Shown: positions 1 through 13,800 of the stretch, in pieces | Position numbering within the stretch: position 1 is the stretch's first letter | How the letters are laid out: every line of letters begins with the position of its first letter | Assembly: GCF_029227915.1 (NCBI RefSeq) | Contig: NC_079888.1 | Span: 24,532,001 to 24,596,000, forward strand | Direction: 5' to 3' | DNA: 64,000 nucleotides | From: Hydractinia symbiolongicarpus | Taxonomy: Eukaryota > Cnidaria > Hydrozoa > Anthoathecata > Hydractiniidae | Translations under genes and position numbers: made by a program | The notes under the pieces: generated by a model | What the model was told of the DNA's origin: nothing | Seen by the model: the letters and a program-made list of their open reading frames with translations, nothing else | Databases searched by the model: none

Positions 1-3000
1 TTTTATTCAGCGTCTTATCAAAAATAAAAACATTTTTAAAAACTACAAGTCTCATGGGCTTTAGTGGTAAAAAAATAATTTAAAAAATCGTTCTGGAAAT
101 GAGTTTACTTACAGGGTACTTTCTTTGTATACGTTCGACAATACGGGCCAAGCCCGGGATTTACGGAAAATCGCGGGTTTTCGTTTTCCGGCGATTAAAC
201 CTCTTTCATTAAGTGTCTCATCAAAAAGAAAACATTTTTGAAAACTACAAGTCTCATGCGTTTTAGTGGTGAAAAAAAAATTTAAAAAATCGTTCGGGAA
301 ATGAGTTTACTCGCTGGGTACTTTCTTTGTATACATTCGACTATACGTGCCAAGCCCGGGATTTACGGCAAATCGCGGGTTTTCGTTTGCCGGCGATTAA
401 ACTGCTTTTATTCAGCGTCTCATCAAAAATGAAAACATTCTTGAAAGCTACAAGTCTCATGCGTTTTAGTGGTGAAATAATAATTTAAAAAATCTTTTGG
501 AAAATGAGTTTACTCCCTGGGTACTTTCTTTGTATACTTTTGACTATACGTGCCAAGCCCGTGATTCACGGGAAATCGCCGGTTTTCGTTTGCCGGCGAT
601 TAAACTTCTTTTATTCAGCGTCTCATCAAAAATGAAAACATTTTTGAAAACTACAAGTCTCATGCGTTTTAGTGGTGAAAAAATAATTTAAAAAATCGTT
701 CGGGAAATGAGTTTACTCCCTGGGTACTTTCTTTGTATACTTTTGACTATACGGGCCAAGCCGGGATTTACGGGAAATCGCGGGTTTTCGTTTGCCGGCG
801 ATTAAACTTCTTTTATTCAGCGTCTCATCAAAAATAAAAACATTTATAAAAACTACAAGTCTTATGCGTTTTAGTGGTGAAAAAATGATTTAAAAAATCG
901 TTCTGGAAATGAGTTTACTCACAGGGTACTTTCTTTGTATACATTCGACTATACGGGCCAAGCCCGGGATTTACGGGAAATCGCGGGTTTTCGTTTTCCG
1001 GCGATTAAACCTCTTTCATTAAGCGTCTCATCAAAATGAAAATATTTTTGAAAACTACAAGTCTCATGCGTTTTAGTGGTGAAGAAACAATATAAAAAAT
1101 CGTTTGGGAAATGAGTTTACTCCCTGGGTACTTTCTTTGTATACTTTTGACTATGCGGGCCAAGCCCGGGATTTACGGGAAATCGCGGGTTTTCGTTTGC
1201 CGGCGATTAAACTTCTTTTATTCAGCGTCTCAGCAAAAATGAAAACATTTTTAAAAACTACAAGTCTTATGCGTTTTTGTGGTGAAAAAATAATTTAAAA
1301 AATCGTTCTGGAAATGAGTTTACTCCCTGGGTACTTTCTTTGTATACTTTTGACTATACGGGCCGAGTCCGGGATTTAGGGAAATCGCAGGTTTTCGTTT
1401 GCCGGCGATTAAACTGCTTTTATTCAGCGTCTCATCGAAAATGAAATCATTTTTGAAAACTACAAGTCTCATGCGTTTAGTGGTGAAAAGATAATTTAAA
1501 AAATCGTTCGGAAAATGAGTTTACTCCCTGGGTACTTTCTTTGTATACTTTTGACTATACGGGCCAAGCCCCGGATTTACGGGAAAACGCGGGATTTCGT
1601 TTGCCGGCGATTCAACCTCTTTCATTAAGCGTCTCATCAAAAATGAAAACATTTTTGAAAACTACAAGTCTCGTGCGTTTTAGTGGTGAAAAAATAATTT
1701 AAAAAATCGTTCGGGAAATGAGTTTACTCCCTGGGTACTTTCTTTGTATACTTTTGACTATACGGGCCGAGTCCGGGATTTAGGGAAATCGCAGTTTTTC
1801 GTTTGCCGGCGATTAAACTGCTTTTATTCAGCGTCTCATCAAAAATGAAAACATTTTTGAAAACTACAAGTCTCATGCGTTTTAGTGGTGAAAAAATAAT
1901 TTAAAAAATCGTTCGGGAAATGTGTTTACTCCCTGGGTACTTTCTTTGTACACTTTTGACTATACGGGCCAAGCCGGGATTTACGGGAAATCGCGGGTTT
2001 TCGTTTGCCGGCGAATAAACTTCTTTTATTCAGCGTCTCATCAAAAATGAAAACATTTTTAAAAACTACAAGTCTTATGCGTTTTAGTGGTGAAAAAATG
2101 ATTTAAAAAATCGTTCTGGAAATGAGTTTACTCACAGGGTACTTTCTTTGTATACATTCGACAATACGGGCCAAGCCCGGGATTTACGGAAAATCGCGGG
2201 TTTTCGTTTTCCGGCGATTAAACCTCTTTCATTAAGTGTCTCATCAAAAAGAAAACATTTTTGAAAACTACAAGTCTCATGCGTTTTAGTGGTGAAAAAA
2301 AATTTAAAAAATCGTTCGGGAAATGAGTTTACTCGCTGGGTACTTTCTTTGTATACATTCGACTATACGTGCCAAGCCCGGGATTTACGGCAAATCGCGG
2401 GTTTTCGTTTGCCGGCGATTAAACTGCTTTTATTCAGCGTCTCATCAAAAATGAAAACATTCTTGAAAGCTACAAGTCTCATGCGTTTTAGTGGTGAAAT
2501 AATAATTTAAAAAATCTTTTGGGAAATGAGTTTACTCCCTGGGTACTTTCTTTGTATACTTTTGACTATACGGGCCAAGCCGGGATTTACGGGAAATCGC
2601 GGGTTTTCGTTTGCCGGCGATTAAACTTCTTTTATTCAGCGTCTCATCAAAAATAAAAACATTTTTAAAAACTACAAGTCTCATGGGCTTTAGTGGTAAA
2701 AAAATAATTTAAAAAATCGTTCTGGAAATGAGTTTACTTACAGGGTACTTTCTTTGTATACGTTTGACAATACGGGCCAAGCCCGGGATTTACGGAAAAT
2801 CGCGGGTTTTCGTTTTCCGGCGATTAAACCTCTTTCATTAAGTGTCTCATCAAAAAGAAAACATTTTTGAAAACTACAAGTCTCATGCGTTTTAGTGGTG
2901 AAAAAAAAAATTAAAAAATCGTTCGGGAAATGAGTTTACTCGCTGGGTACTTTCTTTGTATACATTCGACTATACGTGCCAAGCCCGGGATTTACGGCAA

Positions 3001-4199
3001 ATCGCGGGTTTTCGTTTGCCGGCGATTAAACTGCTTTTATTCAGCGTCTCATCAAAAATGAAAACATTCTTGAAAGCTACAAGTCTCATGCGTTTTAGTG
3101 GTGAAATAATAATTTAAAAAATCTTTTGGAAAATGAGTTTACTCCCTGGGTACTTTCTTTGTATACTTTTGACTATACGTGCCAAGCCCGTGATTCACGG
3201 GAAATCACCGGTTTTCGTTTGCCGGCGATTAAACTTCTTTTATTCAGCGTCTCATCAAAAATGAAAACATTTTTGAAAACTACAAGTCTCATGCGTTTTA
3301 GTGGTGAAAAAATAATTTAAAAAATCGTTCGGGAAATGAGTTTACTCCCTGGGTACTTTCTTTGTATACTTTTGACTATACGGGCCAAGCCGGGATTTAC
3401 GGGAAATCGCGGGTTTTCGTTTGCCGGCGATTAAACTTCTTTTATTCAGCGTCTCATCAAAAATAAAAACATTTATAAAAACTACAAGTCTTATGCGTTT
3501 TAGTGGTGAAAAAATGATTTAAAAAATCGTTCTGGAAATGAGTTTACTCACAGGGTACTTTCTTTGTATACATTCGACTATACGGGCCAAGCCCGGGATT
3601 TACGGGAAATCGCGGGTTTTCGTTTTCCGGCGATTAAACCTCTTTCATTAAGCGTCTCATCAAAATGAAAATATTTTTGAAAACTACAAGTCTCATGCGT
3701 TTTAGTGGTGAAAAAACAATATAAAAAATCGTTTGGGAAATGAGTTTACTCCCTGGGTACTTTCTTTGTATACTTTTGACTATGCGGGCCAAGCCCGGGA
3801 TTTACGGGAAATCGCGGGTTTTTGTTTGCCGGCGATTAAACTTCTTTTATTCAGCGTCTCAGCAAAAATGAAAACATTTTTAAAAACTACAAGTCTTATG
3901 CGTTTTTGTGGTGAAAAAATAATTTAAAAAATCGTTCTGGAAATGAGTTTACTCCCTGGGTACTTTCTTTGTATACTTTTGACTATACGGGCCGAGTCCG
4001 GGATTTAGGGAAATCGCAGGTTTTCGTTTGCCGGCGATTAAACTGCTTTTATTCAGCGTCTCATCGAAAATGAAATCATTTTTGAAAACTACAAGTCTCA
4101 TGCGTTTAGTGGTGAAAAGATAATTTAAAAAATCGTTCGGAAAATGAGTTTACTCCCTGGGTACTTTCTTTGTATACTTTTGACTATACGGGCCAAGCC
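1..4199 (+). repeat. 13-mer block: 1-1,570 repeated at 2,630-4,199
   Basis: Positions 1-1,570 reappear at 2,630-4,199 with an offset of 2,629 bp (13 monomers). I saw about half a dozen substitutions and short indels, for example TCTTATC/TCTCATC near 14/2,643 and GTTCGAC/GTTTGAC near 133/2,762. Rare private variants are shared, such as CATGGGCTTTAGTGG and GAAATCTTTTGGAAAA-like stretches, so this is a recent copy. Identity stops at about 1,571, where copy 1 becomes type E and copy 2 becomes a GGGATATACGAG variant. Confidence 0.88.
2122..3130 (+). repeat. 3-mer duplication (607 bp) inside the 13-mer
   Basis: The run with ATACGGAAAATCGCGGG-type and AAGTGTCTCATCAAAAAG monomers occurs near 100-490, again from about 2,122 (offset 2,022 bp, 10 monomers), and again from about 2,729 (a further 607 bp, 3 monomers). 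The second and third copies are therefore tandem 3-mers. They differ in the A-run before the ATCGTTCGG word, which varies from copy to copy. Confidence 0.75.
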
Positions 4200-4251
4200 C
4201 GGGATATACGAGAAATCGCGGGTTTTCGTTTGCCGGCGATTAAACTTCCTT

Positions 4252-7200
4252 TATTCAGCGTCTCATCAAAAATGAAAACCTTTTTAAAAACTAAAAGTCT
4301 CATGCGTTTCAGTGGTGAAAAAATAATTTAAATAATTGTTCGCGAAATGAGTTTACTCCCTGGGTACTTTCTTTGTATACTTTTGACTATACGGGCCAAG
4401 CCGGGATTTACGGGAAATTGAGGGTTTTCGTTTGCGGGCGATTAAACTTCTTTTATTGAGCGTCTCATCAAAAATGAAAACATTTTTAAAAACTACAAGT
4501 CTTATACGTTTTAGTGGTGAAAAAATAATTTAAAAAATCGTTCTGGAAATGAGTTTACTCACAGGGTACTTTCTTTGTATACATTCGACTATACGTGCCA
4601 AGCCCGGGATTTACAGGAAATTGCGGGTTTTCGTTTGCCGGCGATTAAACTGCTTTTATTCAGCGTCTCATCAAAAATGAAAATATTCTTGAAAACTACA
4701 AGTCTCATGCGTTTTTGTGGTGAAATAATAATTTAAAAAATCGTTTGGGAAATGAGTTTACTCCCTGGGTACTTTCTTTGTATACTTTTGACTATACGGG
4801 CCGAGTCCAGGATTTACGGGAAATCGCAGGTTTTCGTTTGCCGGCGATTAAACTTCTTTTATTCAGCGTCTCATCAAAAATGAAAACATTTTTGAAAACT
4901 ACAAGTCTCATGCGTTTTAGTGGTGAAAAAATTATTTAAAAAATTGTTCGAGAAATGAGTTTACTCCCTAGGTACTTTCTTTGTATACTTTTGACTATAC
5001 GGGCCGAGTCCAGGATTTACGGGAAATCGCAGGTTTTCGTTTGCCGGCGATTAAACTTCTTTTATTCAGCGTCTCATCAAAACTGAAAACATTTTTGAAA
5101 ACTACAAGTTGCATGCGTTTTAGTGGTGAAAAAATTATTTAAAAAATTGTTCGAGAAATGAGTTTACTCCCTGGGTACTTTCTTTGTATACTTTTGACTA
5201 TACGGGCCGAGTCCGGGATTTACGGGAAATCGCGGATTTTCGTTTGCCGGCGATTAAACTTCTTTTATTCAGCGTCCCATCAAATATGAAAATATTTTTG
5301 AAAACTACAAGTCTCATGCGTTTAGTGGTAAAAAGATAATATAAAAAATCGTTCGGGAAATGAGTTTACTCCCTGGGTACTTTCTTTGTATACTTTTGAC
5401 TATACGGGCCAAGCCCGGGATATACGAGAAATCGCGGGTTTTTGTTTGCCGGCGATTAAACTTCCTTTATTCAGCGTCTCATCAAAAATGAAAACCTTTT
5501 TAAAAACTACAAGTCTTATGCGTTTTAGTGGTGAAAAAATAATTTAAAAAATCGTTCTGGAAATGAGTTTACTCCCTGGGTACTTTCTTTGTATACTTTT
5601 GACTATACGGGCCGAGTCTGGGATTTAGGGAAATCGCAGTTTTTCGTTTGCCAGCGATTAAACTGCTTTTATTCAGCGTCTCACCAAAAATGAAAACATT
5701 TTTGAAAACTACAAGTGTCTTGCGTTTTAGTGGTGAAAAAATAATTTAAAAAATCGTTCTGGAAATGAGTTTACTCACAGGGTACTTTCTTTGTATACAT
5801 TCGACTATACGTGCCAAGCCCGGGATTTACGGCAAATCGCGGGTTTTCGTTTGCCGGCGATTAAACTGATTTTATTCAGCGTCTCATCAAAAATGAAAAC
5901 ATTCTTGAAAGCTACAAGTCTCATGCGTTTTAGTGGTGAAAAAGTATTTTAAAAAATCGTTCGGGAAATGAGTTTAATCCCTGGGTACTTTCTTTGTATA
6001 CTTTTGACTATACGGGCCAAGCCCGGGATTTACGGGAAATCGCGGGTTTTCGTTTGCCGGCGATTAAACTTCTTTTATTTAGCGTCTCATCAAAAATGAA
6101 AACATTCTTGAAAGCTACAAGTCTCATGCGTTTTAGTGGTGAAATAATAATTTAAAAAATCTTTTGGGAAATGAGTTTACTCCCTGGGTACTTTCTTTGT
6201 ATACTTTTGACTATACGGGCCGAGTCCAGGATTAACGGGAAATCGCAGGTTTTCGTTTGCCGGCGATTAAACTTCTTTTATTCAGCGTCTCATCAAAAAT
6301 GAAAACATTTTTAAAAACTACAAGTCTCATGCGTTTTAGTGGTGAAAAAGTATTTTAAAAAATCGTTCGGGAAATGAGTTTACTCCCTGGGTACTTTCTT
6401 TGTATACTTTTGACTATACGGGCCAAGCCCGGGATTTACGGGAAATCGCGGGTTTTCGTTTGCCGGCGATTAAACTTCTTTTATTCAGCGTCTCATCAAA
6501 AATGAAAACATTTTTGAAAACTACAAGTCTCATGCGTTTTAGTGGTGAAAAAATAATTTAAAAAATCGTTCGGGAAATGAGTTTACTCCCTGGGTTCTTT
6601 CTTTGTATACTTTTGACTATACGGGCCAAGCCCGGGATTTACGGGAAATCGCGGGTTTTCGTTTGCCGGCGATTAAACTTCTTTTATTCAGCGTCTCATC
6701 AAAAATGAAAACATTTTTGAAAACTACAAGTCTCATGCGTTTTAGTGGTGAAAAAATAATTTAAAAAATCGTTCGGGAAATGAGTTTACTCCCTGGGTAC
6801 TTTCTTTGTATACTTTTGACTATACGGGCCAAGCCGGGATTTACGGGAAATCGCGGGTTTTCGTTTGCCGGCAATTAAACTTCTTTTATTCAGCGTCTCA
6901 TCAAAAATGAAAACCTTTTTAAAAACTAAAAGTCTCATGCGTTTCAGTGGTGAAAAAATAATTTAAATAATTGTTCGCGAAATGAGTTTACTCCCTGGGT
7001 ACTTTCTTTGTATACTTTTGACTATACGGGCCAAGCCGGGATTTACGGGAAATTGAGGGTTTTCGTTTGCCGGCGATTAAACTTCTTTTATTGAGCGTCT
7101 CATCAAAAATGAAAACATTTTTAAAAACTACAAGTCTTATACGTTTTAGTGGTGAAAAAATAATTTAAAAAATCGTTCTGGAAATGAGTTTACTCACAGG

Positions 7201-7695
7201 GTACTTTCTTTGTATACATTCGACTATACGTGCCAAGCCCGGGATTTACGGGAAATTGCGGGTTTTCGTTTGCCGGCGATTAAACTGCTTTTATTCAGCG
7301 TCTCATCAAAAATGAAAATATTCTTGAAAACTACAAGTCTCATGCGTTTTTGTGGTGAAATAATAATTTAAAAAATCGTTTGGGAAATGAGTTTACTCCC
7401 TGGGTACTTTCTTTGTATACTTTTGACTATACGGGCCGAGTCCAGGATTTACGGGAAATCGCAGGTTTTCGTTTGCCGGCGATTAAACTTCTTTTATTCA
7501 GCGTCTCATCAAAAATGAAAACATTTTTGAAAACTACAAGTCTCATGCGTTTTAGTGGTGAAAAAATTATTTAAAAAATTGTTCGAGAAATGAGTTTACT
7601 CCCTAGGTACTTTCTTTGTATACTTTTGACTATACGGGCCGAGTCGAGGATTTACGGGAAATCGCAGGTTTTCGTTTGCTGGCGATTAAACTTCT
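4252..7695 (+). repeat. Mosaic block: 4,252-5,060 repeated at 6,887-7,695
   Basis: The marker monomer with AAAACCTTTTTAAAAACTAA and AATTTAAATAATTGTTCGCG sits at 4,275, 6,910, 8,938 and 12,385. The first two are 2,635 bp (13 monomers) apart, and about four monomers around them match closely, including a CCCTAGGTAC variant. Between them, 5,061-6,886 holds types A, B, C and the one type D monomer of domain I (near 5,275, GTCCCATCAAATATG). Confidence 0.8.
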
Positions 7696-9668
7696 TTTAT
7701 TCAGCGTCTCACCAAAAATGAAAACATTTTTGAAAACTACAAGTGTCTTGCGTTTTAGTGGTGAAAAAATAATTTAAAAAATCGTTCTGGAAATGAGTTT
7801 ACTCACAGGGTACTTTCTTTGTATACATTCGACTATACGTGCCAAGCCCGGGATTTACGGCAAATCGCGGGTTTTCGTTTGCCGGCGATTAAACTGCTTT
7901 TATTCAGCGTCTCATCAAAAATGAAAACATTCTTGAAAGCTACAAGTCTCATGCGTTTTAGTGGTGAAAAAGTATTTTAAAAAATCGTTCGGGAAATGAG
8001 TTTAATCCCTGGGTACTTTCTTTGTATACTTTTGACTATACGGGCCAAGCCCGGGATTTACGGGAAATCGCGGGTTTTCGTTTGCCGGCGATTAAACTTC
8101 TTTTATTTAGCGTCTCATCAAAAATGAAAACATTCTTGAAAGCTACAAGTCTCATGCGTTTTAGTGGTGAAATAATAATTTAAAAAATCTTTTGGGAAAT
8201 GAGTTTACTCCCTGGGTACTTTCTTTGTATACTTTTGACTATACGGGCCGAGTCCAGGATTAACGGGAAATCGCAGGTTTTCGTTTGCCGGCGATTAAAC
8301 TTCTTTTATTCAGCGTCTCATCAAAAATGAAAACATTTTTAAAAACTACAAGTCTCATGCGTTTTAGTGGTGAAAAAGTATTTTAAAAAATCGTTCGGGA
8401 AATGAGTTTACTCCCTGGGTACTTTCTTTGTATACTTTTGACTATACGGGCCAAGCCCGGGATTTACGGGAAATTGCGGGTTTTCGTTTGCCGGCGATTA
8501 AACTTCTTTTATTCAGCGTCTCATCAAAAATGAAAACATTTTTGAAAACTACAAGTCTCATGCGTTTTAGTGGTGAAAAAATAATTTAAAAAATCGTTCG
8601 GGAAATGAGTTTACTCCCTGGGTACTTTCTTTGTATACTTTAGACTATACGGGCCAAGCCCGGGATTTACGGGAAATCGCGGGTTTTCGTTTGCCGGCGA
8701 TTAAACTTCTTTTATTCAGCGTCTCATCAAAAATGAAAACATTTTTGAAAACTACAAGTCTCATGCGTTTTAGTGGTGAAAAAATAATTTAAAAAATCGT
8801 TCGGGAAATGAGTTTACTCCCTGGGTACTTTCTTTGTATACTTTTGACTATACGGGCCAAGCCGGGATTTACGGGAAATCGCGGGTTTTCGTTTGCCGGC
8901 AATTAAACTTCTTTTATTCAGCGTCTCATCAAAAATGAAAACCTTTTTAAAAACTAAAAGTCTCATGCGTTTCAGTGGTGAAAAAATAATTTAAATAATT
9001 GTTCGCGAAATGAGTTTACTCCCTGGGTACTTTCTTTGTATACTTTTGACTATACGGGCCAAGCCGGGATTTACGGGAAATTGAGGGTTTTCGTTTGCCG
9101 GCGATTAAACTTCTTTTATTGAGCGTCTCATCAAAAATGAAAACATTTTTAAAAACTACAAGTCTTATACGTTTTAGTGGTGAAAAAATAATTTAAAAAA
9201 TCGTTCTGGAAATGAGTTTACTCACAGGGTACTTTCTTTGTATACATTCGACTATACGTGCCAAGCCCGGGATTTACGGGAAATTGCGGGTTTTCGTTTG
9301 CCGGCGATTAAACTGCTTTTATTCAGCGTCTTATCAAAAATGAAAATATTCTTGAAAACTACAAGTCTCATGCGTTTTTGTGGTGAAATAATAATTTAAA
9401 AAATCGTTTGGGAAATGAGCTTACTCCCTGGGTACTTTCTTTGTATACTTTTGACTATACGGGCCAAGCCCGGGATTTACGGGAAATCGCAAGTTTTCGT
9501 TTGCCGGCGATTAAACTTCTTTTATTCAGCGTCTCATCAAAAATGAAAACATTTTTGAAAACTACAAGTCTCATGCGTTTTAGTGGTGAAAAAATTATTT
9601 AAAAAATTGTTCGAGAAATGAGTTTACTCCCTAGGTACTTTCTTTGTATACTTTTGACTATACGGGCC
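5675..9668 (+). repeat. 10-mer tandem duplication, 2,028 bp
   Basis: Positions 5,675-7,640 correspond to 7,703-9,668 at a constant offset of 2,028 bp. Shared rare markers include CTCACCAAAAATG with AGTGTCTTGCG (5,681 and 7,709), GTTTAATCCCTGGG, TTTATTTAGCG and CCAGGATTAACGGG (6,228 and 8,256). One copy has gained TTTAGACTATACGG (near 8,641). The pair overlaps the 17-mer pair that starts at 7,380, so exchanges are nested. Confidence 0.85.
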
Positions 9669-10826
9669 GAGTCCAGGATTTACGGGAAATCGCAGGTTTT
9701 CGTTTGCCGGCGATTAAACTTCTTTTATTCAGCGTCTCATCAAAAATGAAAACATTTTTGAAAACTACAAGTCTCATGCGTTTTAGTGGTGAAAAAATTA
9801 TTTAAAAAATTGTTCGAGAAATGAGTTTACTCCCTGGGTACTTTCTTTGTATACTTTTGACTATACGGGCCGAGTCCGGGATTTACGGGAAATCGCGGAT
9901 TTTCGTTTGCCGGCGATTAAACTGCTTTTATTCAGCGTGTCATCAAAAATGAAAACATTTTTGAAAACTACAAGTCTCATGCGTTTAGTGGTGAAAAGAT
10001 AATATAAAAAATCGTTCGGGAAATGAGTTTACTCCCTGGGTACTTTCTTTGTATACTTTTGACTATACGGGCCAAGCCCGGGATATACGAGAAATCGCGG
10101 GTTTTTGTTTGCCGGCGATTAAACTTCCTTTATTCAGCGTCTCATCAAAAATGAAAACCTTTTTAAAAACTACAAGTCTTATGCGTTTTAGTGGTGAAAA
10201 AATAATTTAAAAAATCGTTCTGTAAATGAGTTTACTCCCTGGGTACTTTCTTTGTATACTTTTGACTATACGGGCCGAGTCTGGGATTTAGGGAAATCGC
10301 AGTTTTTCGTTTGCCAGCGATTAAACTGCTTTTATTCAGCGTCTCACCAAAAATGAAAACATTTTTGAAAACTACAAGTGTCTTGCGTTTTAGTGGTGAA
10401 AAAATAATTTAAAAAATCGTTCTGGAAATGAGTTTACTCACAGGGTACTTTCTTTGTATACATTCGACTATACGTGCCAAGCCCGGGATTTACGGCAAAT
10501 CGCGGGTTTTCGTTTGCCGGCGATTAAACTGCTTTTATTCAGCGTCTCATCAAAAATGAAAACATTCTTGAAAGCTACAAGTCTCATGCGTTTTAGTGGT
10601 GAAAAAGTATTTTAAAAAATCGTTCGGGAAATGAGTTTAATCCCTGGGTACTTTCTTTGTATACTTTTGACTATACGGGCCAAGCCCGGGATTTACGGGA
10701 AATCGCGGGTTTTCGTTTACCGGCGATTAAACTTCTTTTATTTAGCGTCTCATCAAAAATGAAAACATTCTTGAAAGCTACAAGTCTCATGCGTTTTAGT
10801 GGTGAAATAATAATTTAAAAAATCTT
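7380..10826 (+). repeat. 17-mer unit, copy 1 (3,447 bp)
   Basis: This is the first of two consecutive copies at an offset of exactly 3,447 bp. Markers that line up include CTCACCAAAAATG (7,709/11,156), CCAGGATTAACGGG (8,256/11,703), AAAACCTTTTTAAAAACTAA (8,938/12,385) and the GAGCTTACTCCC monomer (9,408/12,855). The left limit is set by TGTGGTGAAATAAT just upstream, which differs from AGTGGTGAAATAAT before copy 2. The unit carries the start of the second 10-mer copy inside it. Confidence 0.88.
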
Positions 10827-13800
10827 TTGGGAAATGAGTTTACTCCCTGGGTACTTTCTTTGTATACTTTTGACTATACGGGCCGAGTCCAGGATTTACG
10901 GGAAATCGCAGGTTTTCGTTTGCCGGCGATTAAACTTCTTTTATTCAGCGTCTCATCAAAAATGAAAACATTTTTGAAAACTACAAGTCTCATGCGTTTT
11001 AGTGGTGAAAAAATTATTTAAAAAATTGTTCGAGAAATGAGTTTACTCCCTAGGTACTTTCTTTGTATACTTTTGACTATACGGGCCGAGTCGAGGATTT
11101 ACGGGAAATCGCAGGTTTTCGTTTGCTGGCGATTAAACTTCTTTTATTCAGCGTCTCACCAAAAATGAAAACATTTTTGAAAACTACAAGTGTCTTGCGT
11201 TTTAGTGGTGAAAAAATAATTTAAAAAATCGTTCTGGAAATGAGTTTACTCACAGGGTACTTTCTTTGTATACATTCGACTATACGTGCCAAGCCCGGGA
11301 TTTACGGCAAATCGCGGGTTTTCGTTTGCCGGCGATTAAACTGCTTTTATTCAGCGTCTCATCAAAAATGAAAACATTCTTGAAAGCTACAAGTCTCATG
11401 CGTTTTAGTGGTGAAAAAGTATTTTAAAAAATCGTTCGGGAAATGAGTTTAATCCCTGGGTACTTTCTTTGTATACTTTTGACTATACGGGCCAAGCCCG
11501 GGATTTACGGGAAATCGCGGGTTTTCGTTTGCCGGCGATTAAACTTCTTTTATTTAGCGTCTCATCAAAAATGAAAACATTCTTGAAAGCTACAAGTCTC
11601 ATGCGTTTTAGTGGTGAAATAATAATTTAAAAAATCTTTTGGGAAATGAGTTTACTCCCTGGGTACTTTCTTTGTATACTTTTGACTATACGGGCCGAGT
11701 CCAGGATTAACGGGAAATCGCAGGTTTTCGTTTGCCGGCGATTAAACTTCTTTTATTCAGCGTCTCATCAAAAATGAAAACATTTTTAAAAACTACAAGT
11801 CTCATGCGTTTTAGTGGTGAAAAAGTATTTTCAAAAATCGTTCGGGAAATGAGTTTACTCCCTGGGTACTTTCTTTGTATACTTTTGACTATACGGGCCA
11901 AGCCCGGGATTTACGGGAAATTGCGGGTTTTCGTTTGCCGGCGATTAAACTTCTTTTATTCAGCGTCTCATCAAAAATGAAAACATTTTTGAAAACTACA
12001 AGTCTCATGCGTTTTAGTGGTGAAAAAATAATTTAAAAAATCGTTCGGGAAATGAGTTTACTCCCTGGGTACTTTCTTTGTATACTTTAGACTATACGGG
12101 CCAAGCCCGGGATTTACGGGAAATCGCGGGTTTTCGTTTGCCGGCGATTAAACTTCTTTTATTCAGCGTCTCATCAAAAATGAAAACATTTTTGAAAACT
12201 ACAAGTCTCATGCGTTTTAGTGGTGAAAAAATAATTTAAAAAATCGTTCGGGAAATGAGTTTACTCCCTGGGTACTTTCTTTGTATACTTTTGACTATAC
12301 GGGCCAAGCCGGGATTTACGGGAAATCGCGGGTTTTCGTTTGCCGGCAATTAAACTTCTTTTATTCAGCGTCTCATCAAAAATGAAAACCTTTTTAAAAA
12401 CTAAAAGTCTCATGCGTTTCAGTGGTGAAAAAATAATTTAAATAATTGTTCGCGAAATGAGTTTACTCCCTGGGTACTTTCTTTGTATACTTTTGACTAT
12501 ACGGGCCAAGCCGGGATTTACGGGAAATTGAGGGTTTTCGTTTGCCGGCGATTAAACTTCTTTTATTGAGCGTCTCATCAAAAATGAAAACATTTTTAAA
12601 AACTACAAGTCTTATACGTTTTAGTGGTGAAAAAATAATTTAAAAAATCGTTCTGGAAATGAGTTTACTCACAGGGTACTTTCTTTGTATACATTCGACT
12701 ATACGTGCCAAGCCCGGGATTTACGGGAAATTGCGGGTTTTCGTTTGCCGGCGATTAAACTGCTTTTATTCAGCGTCTTATCAAAAATGAAAATATTCTT
12801 GAAAACTACAAGTCTCATGCGTTTTTGTGGTGAAATAATAATTTAAAAAATCGTTTGGGAAATGAGCTTACTCCCTGGGTACTTTCTTTGTATACTTTTG
12901 ACTATACGGGCCAAGCCCGGGATTTACGGGAAATCGCAAGTTTTCGTTTGCCGGCGATTAAACTTCTTTTATTCAGCGTCTCATCAAAAATGAAAACATT
13001 TTTGAAAACTACAAGTCTCATGCGTTTTAGTGGTGAAAAAATTATTTAAAAAATTGTTCGAGAAATGAGTTTACTCCCTAGGTACTTTCTTTGTATACTT
13101 TTGACTATACGGGCCGAGTCCAGGATTTACGGGAAATCGCAGGTTTTCGTTTGCCGGCGATTAAACTTCTTTTATTCAGCGTCTCATCAAAAATGAAAAC
13201 ATTTTTGAAAACTACAAGTCTCATGCGTTTTAGTGGTGAAAAAATTATTTAAAAAATTGTTCGAGAAATGAGTTTACTCCCTGGGTACTTTCTTTGTATA
13301 CTTTTGACTATACGGGCCGAGTCCGGGATTTACGGGAAATCGCGGATTTTCGTTTGCCGGCGATTAAACTGCTTTTATTCAGCGTGTCATCAAAAATGAA
13401 AACATTTTTGAAAACTACAAGTCTCATGCGTTTAGTGGTGAAAAGATAATATAAAAAATCGTTCGGGAAATGAGTTTACTCCCTGGGTACTTTCTTTGTA
13501 TACTTTTGACTATACGGGCCAAGCCCGGGATATACGAGAAATCGCGGGTTTTTGTTTGCCGGCGATTAAACTTCCTTTATTCAGCGTCTCATCAAAAATG
13601 AAAACCTTTTTAAAAACTACAAGTCTTATGCGTTTTAGTGGTGAAAAAATAATTTAAAAAATCGTTCTGTAAATGAGTTTACTCCCTGGGTACTTTCTTT
13701 GTATACTTTTGACTATACGGGCCGAGTCTGGGATTTAGGGAAATCGCAGTTTTTCGTTTGCCAGCGATTAAACTGCTTTTATTCAGCGTCTCACCAAAAA

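Noticed and set aside
497-691. Recurrent open frames of 60-74 codons, once per monomer, in both orientations
   Set aside because: They are one stop-free frame of the satellite monomer. Most begin at TTG or GTG instead of ATG, end in the A/T-rich edge (ATTTAA), and shift frame at each monomer because 203 is not divisible by 3. No ribosome-binding or promoter context and no protein-like conservation beyond DNA identity.
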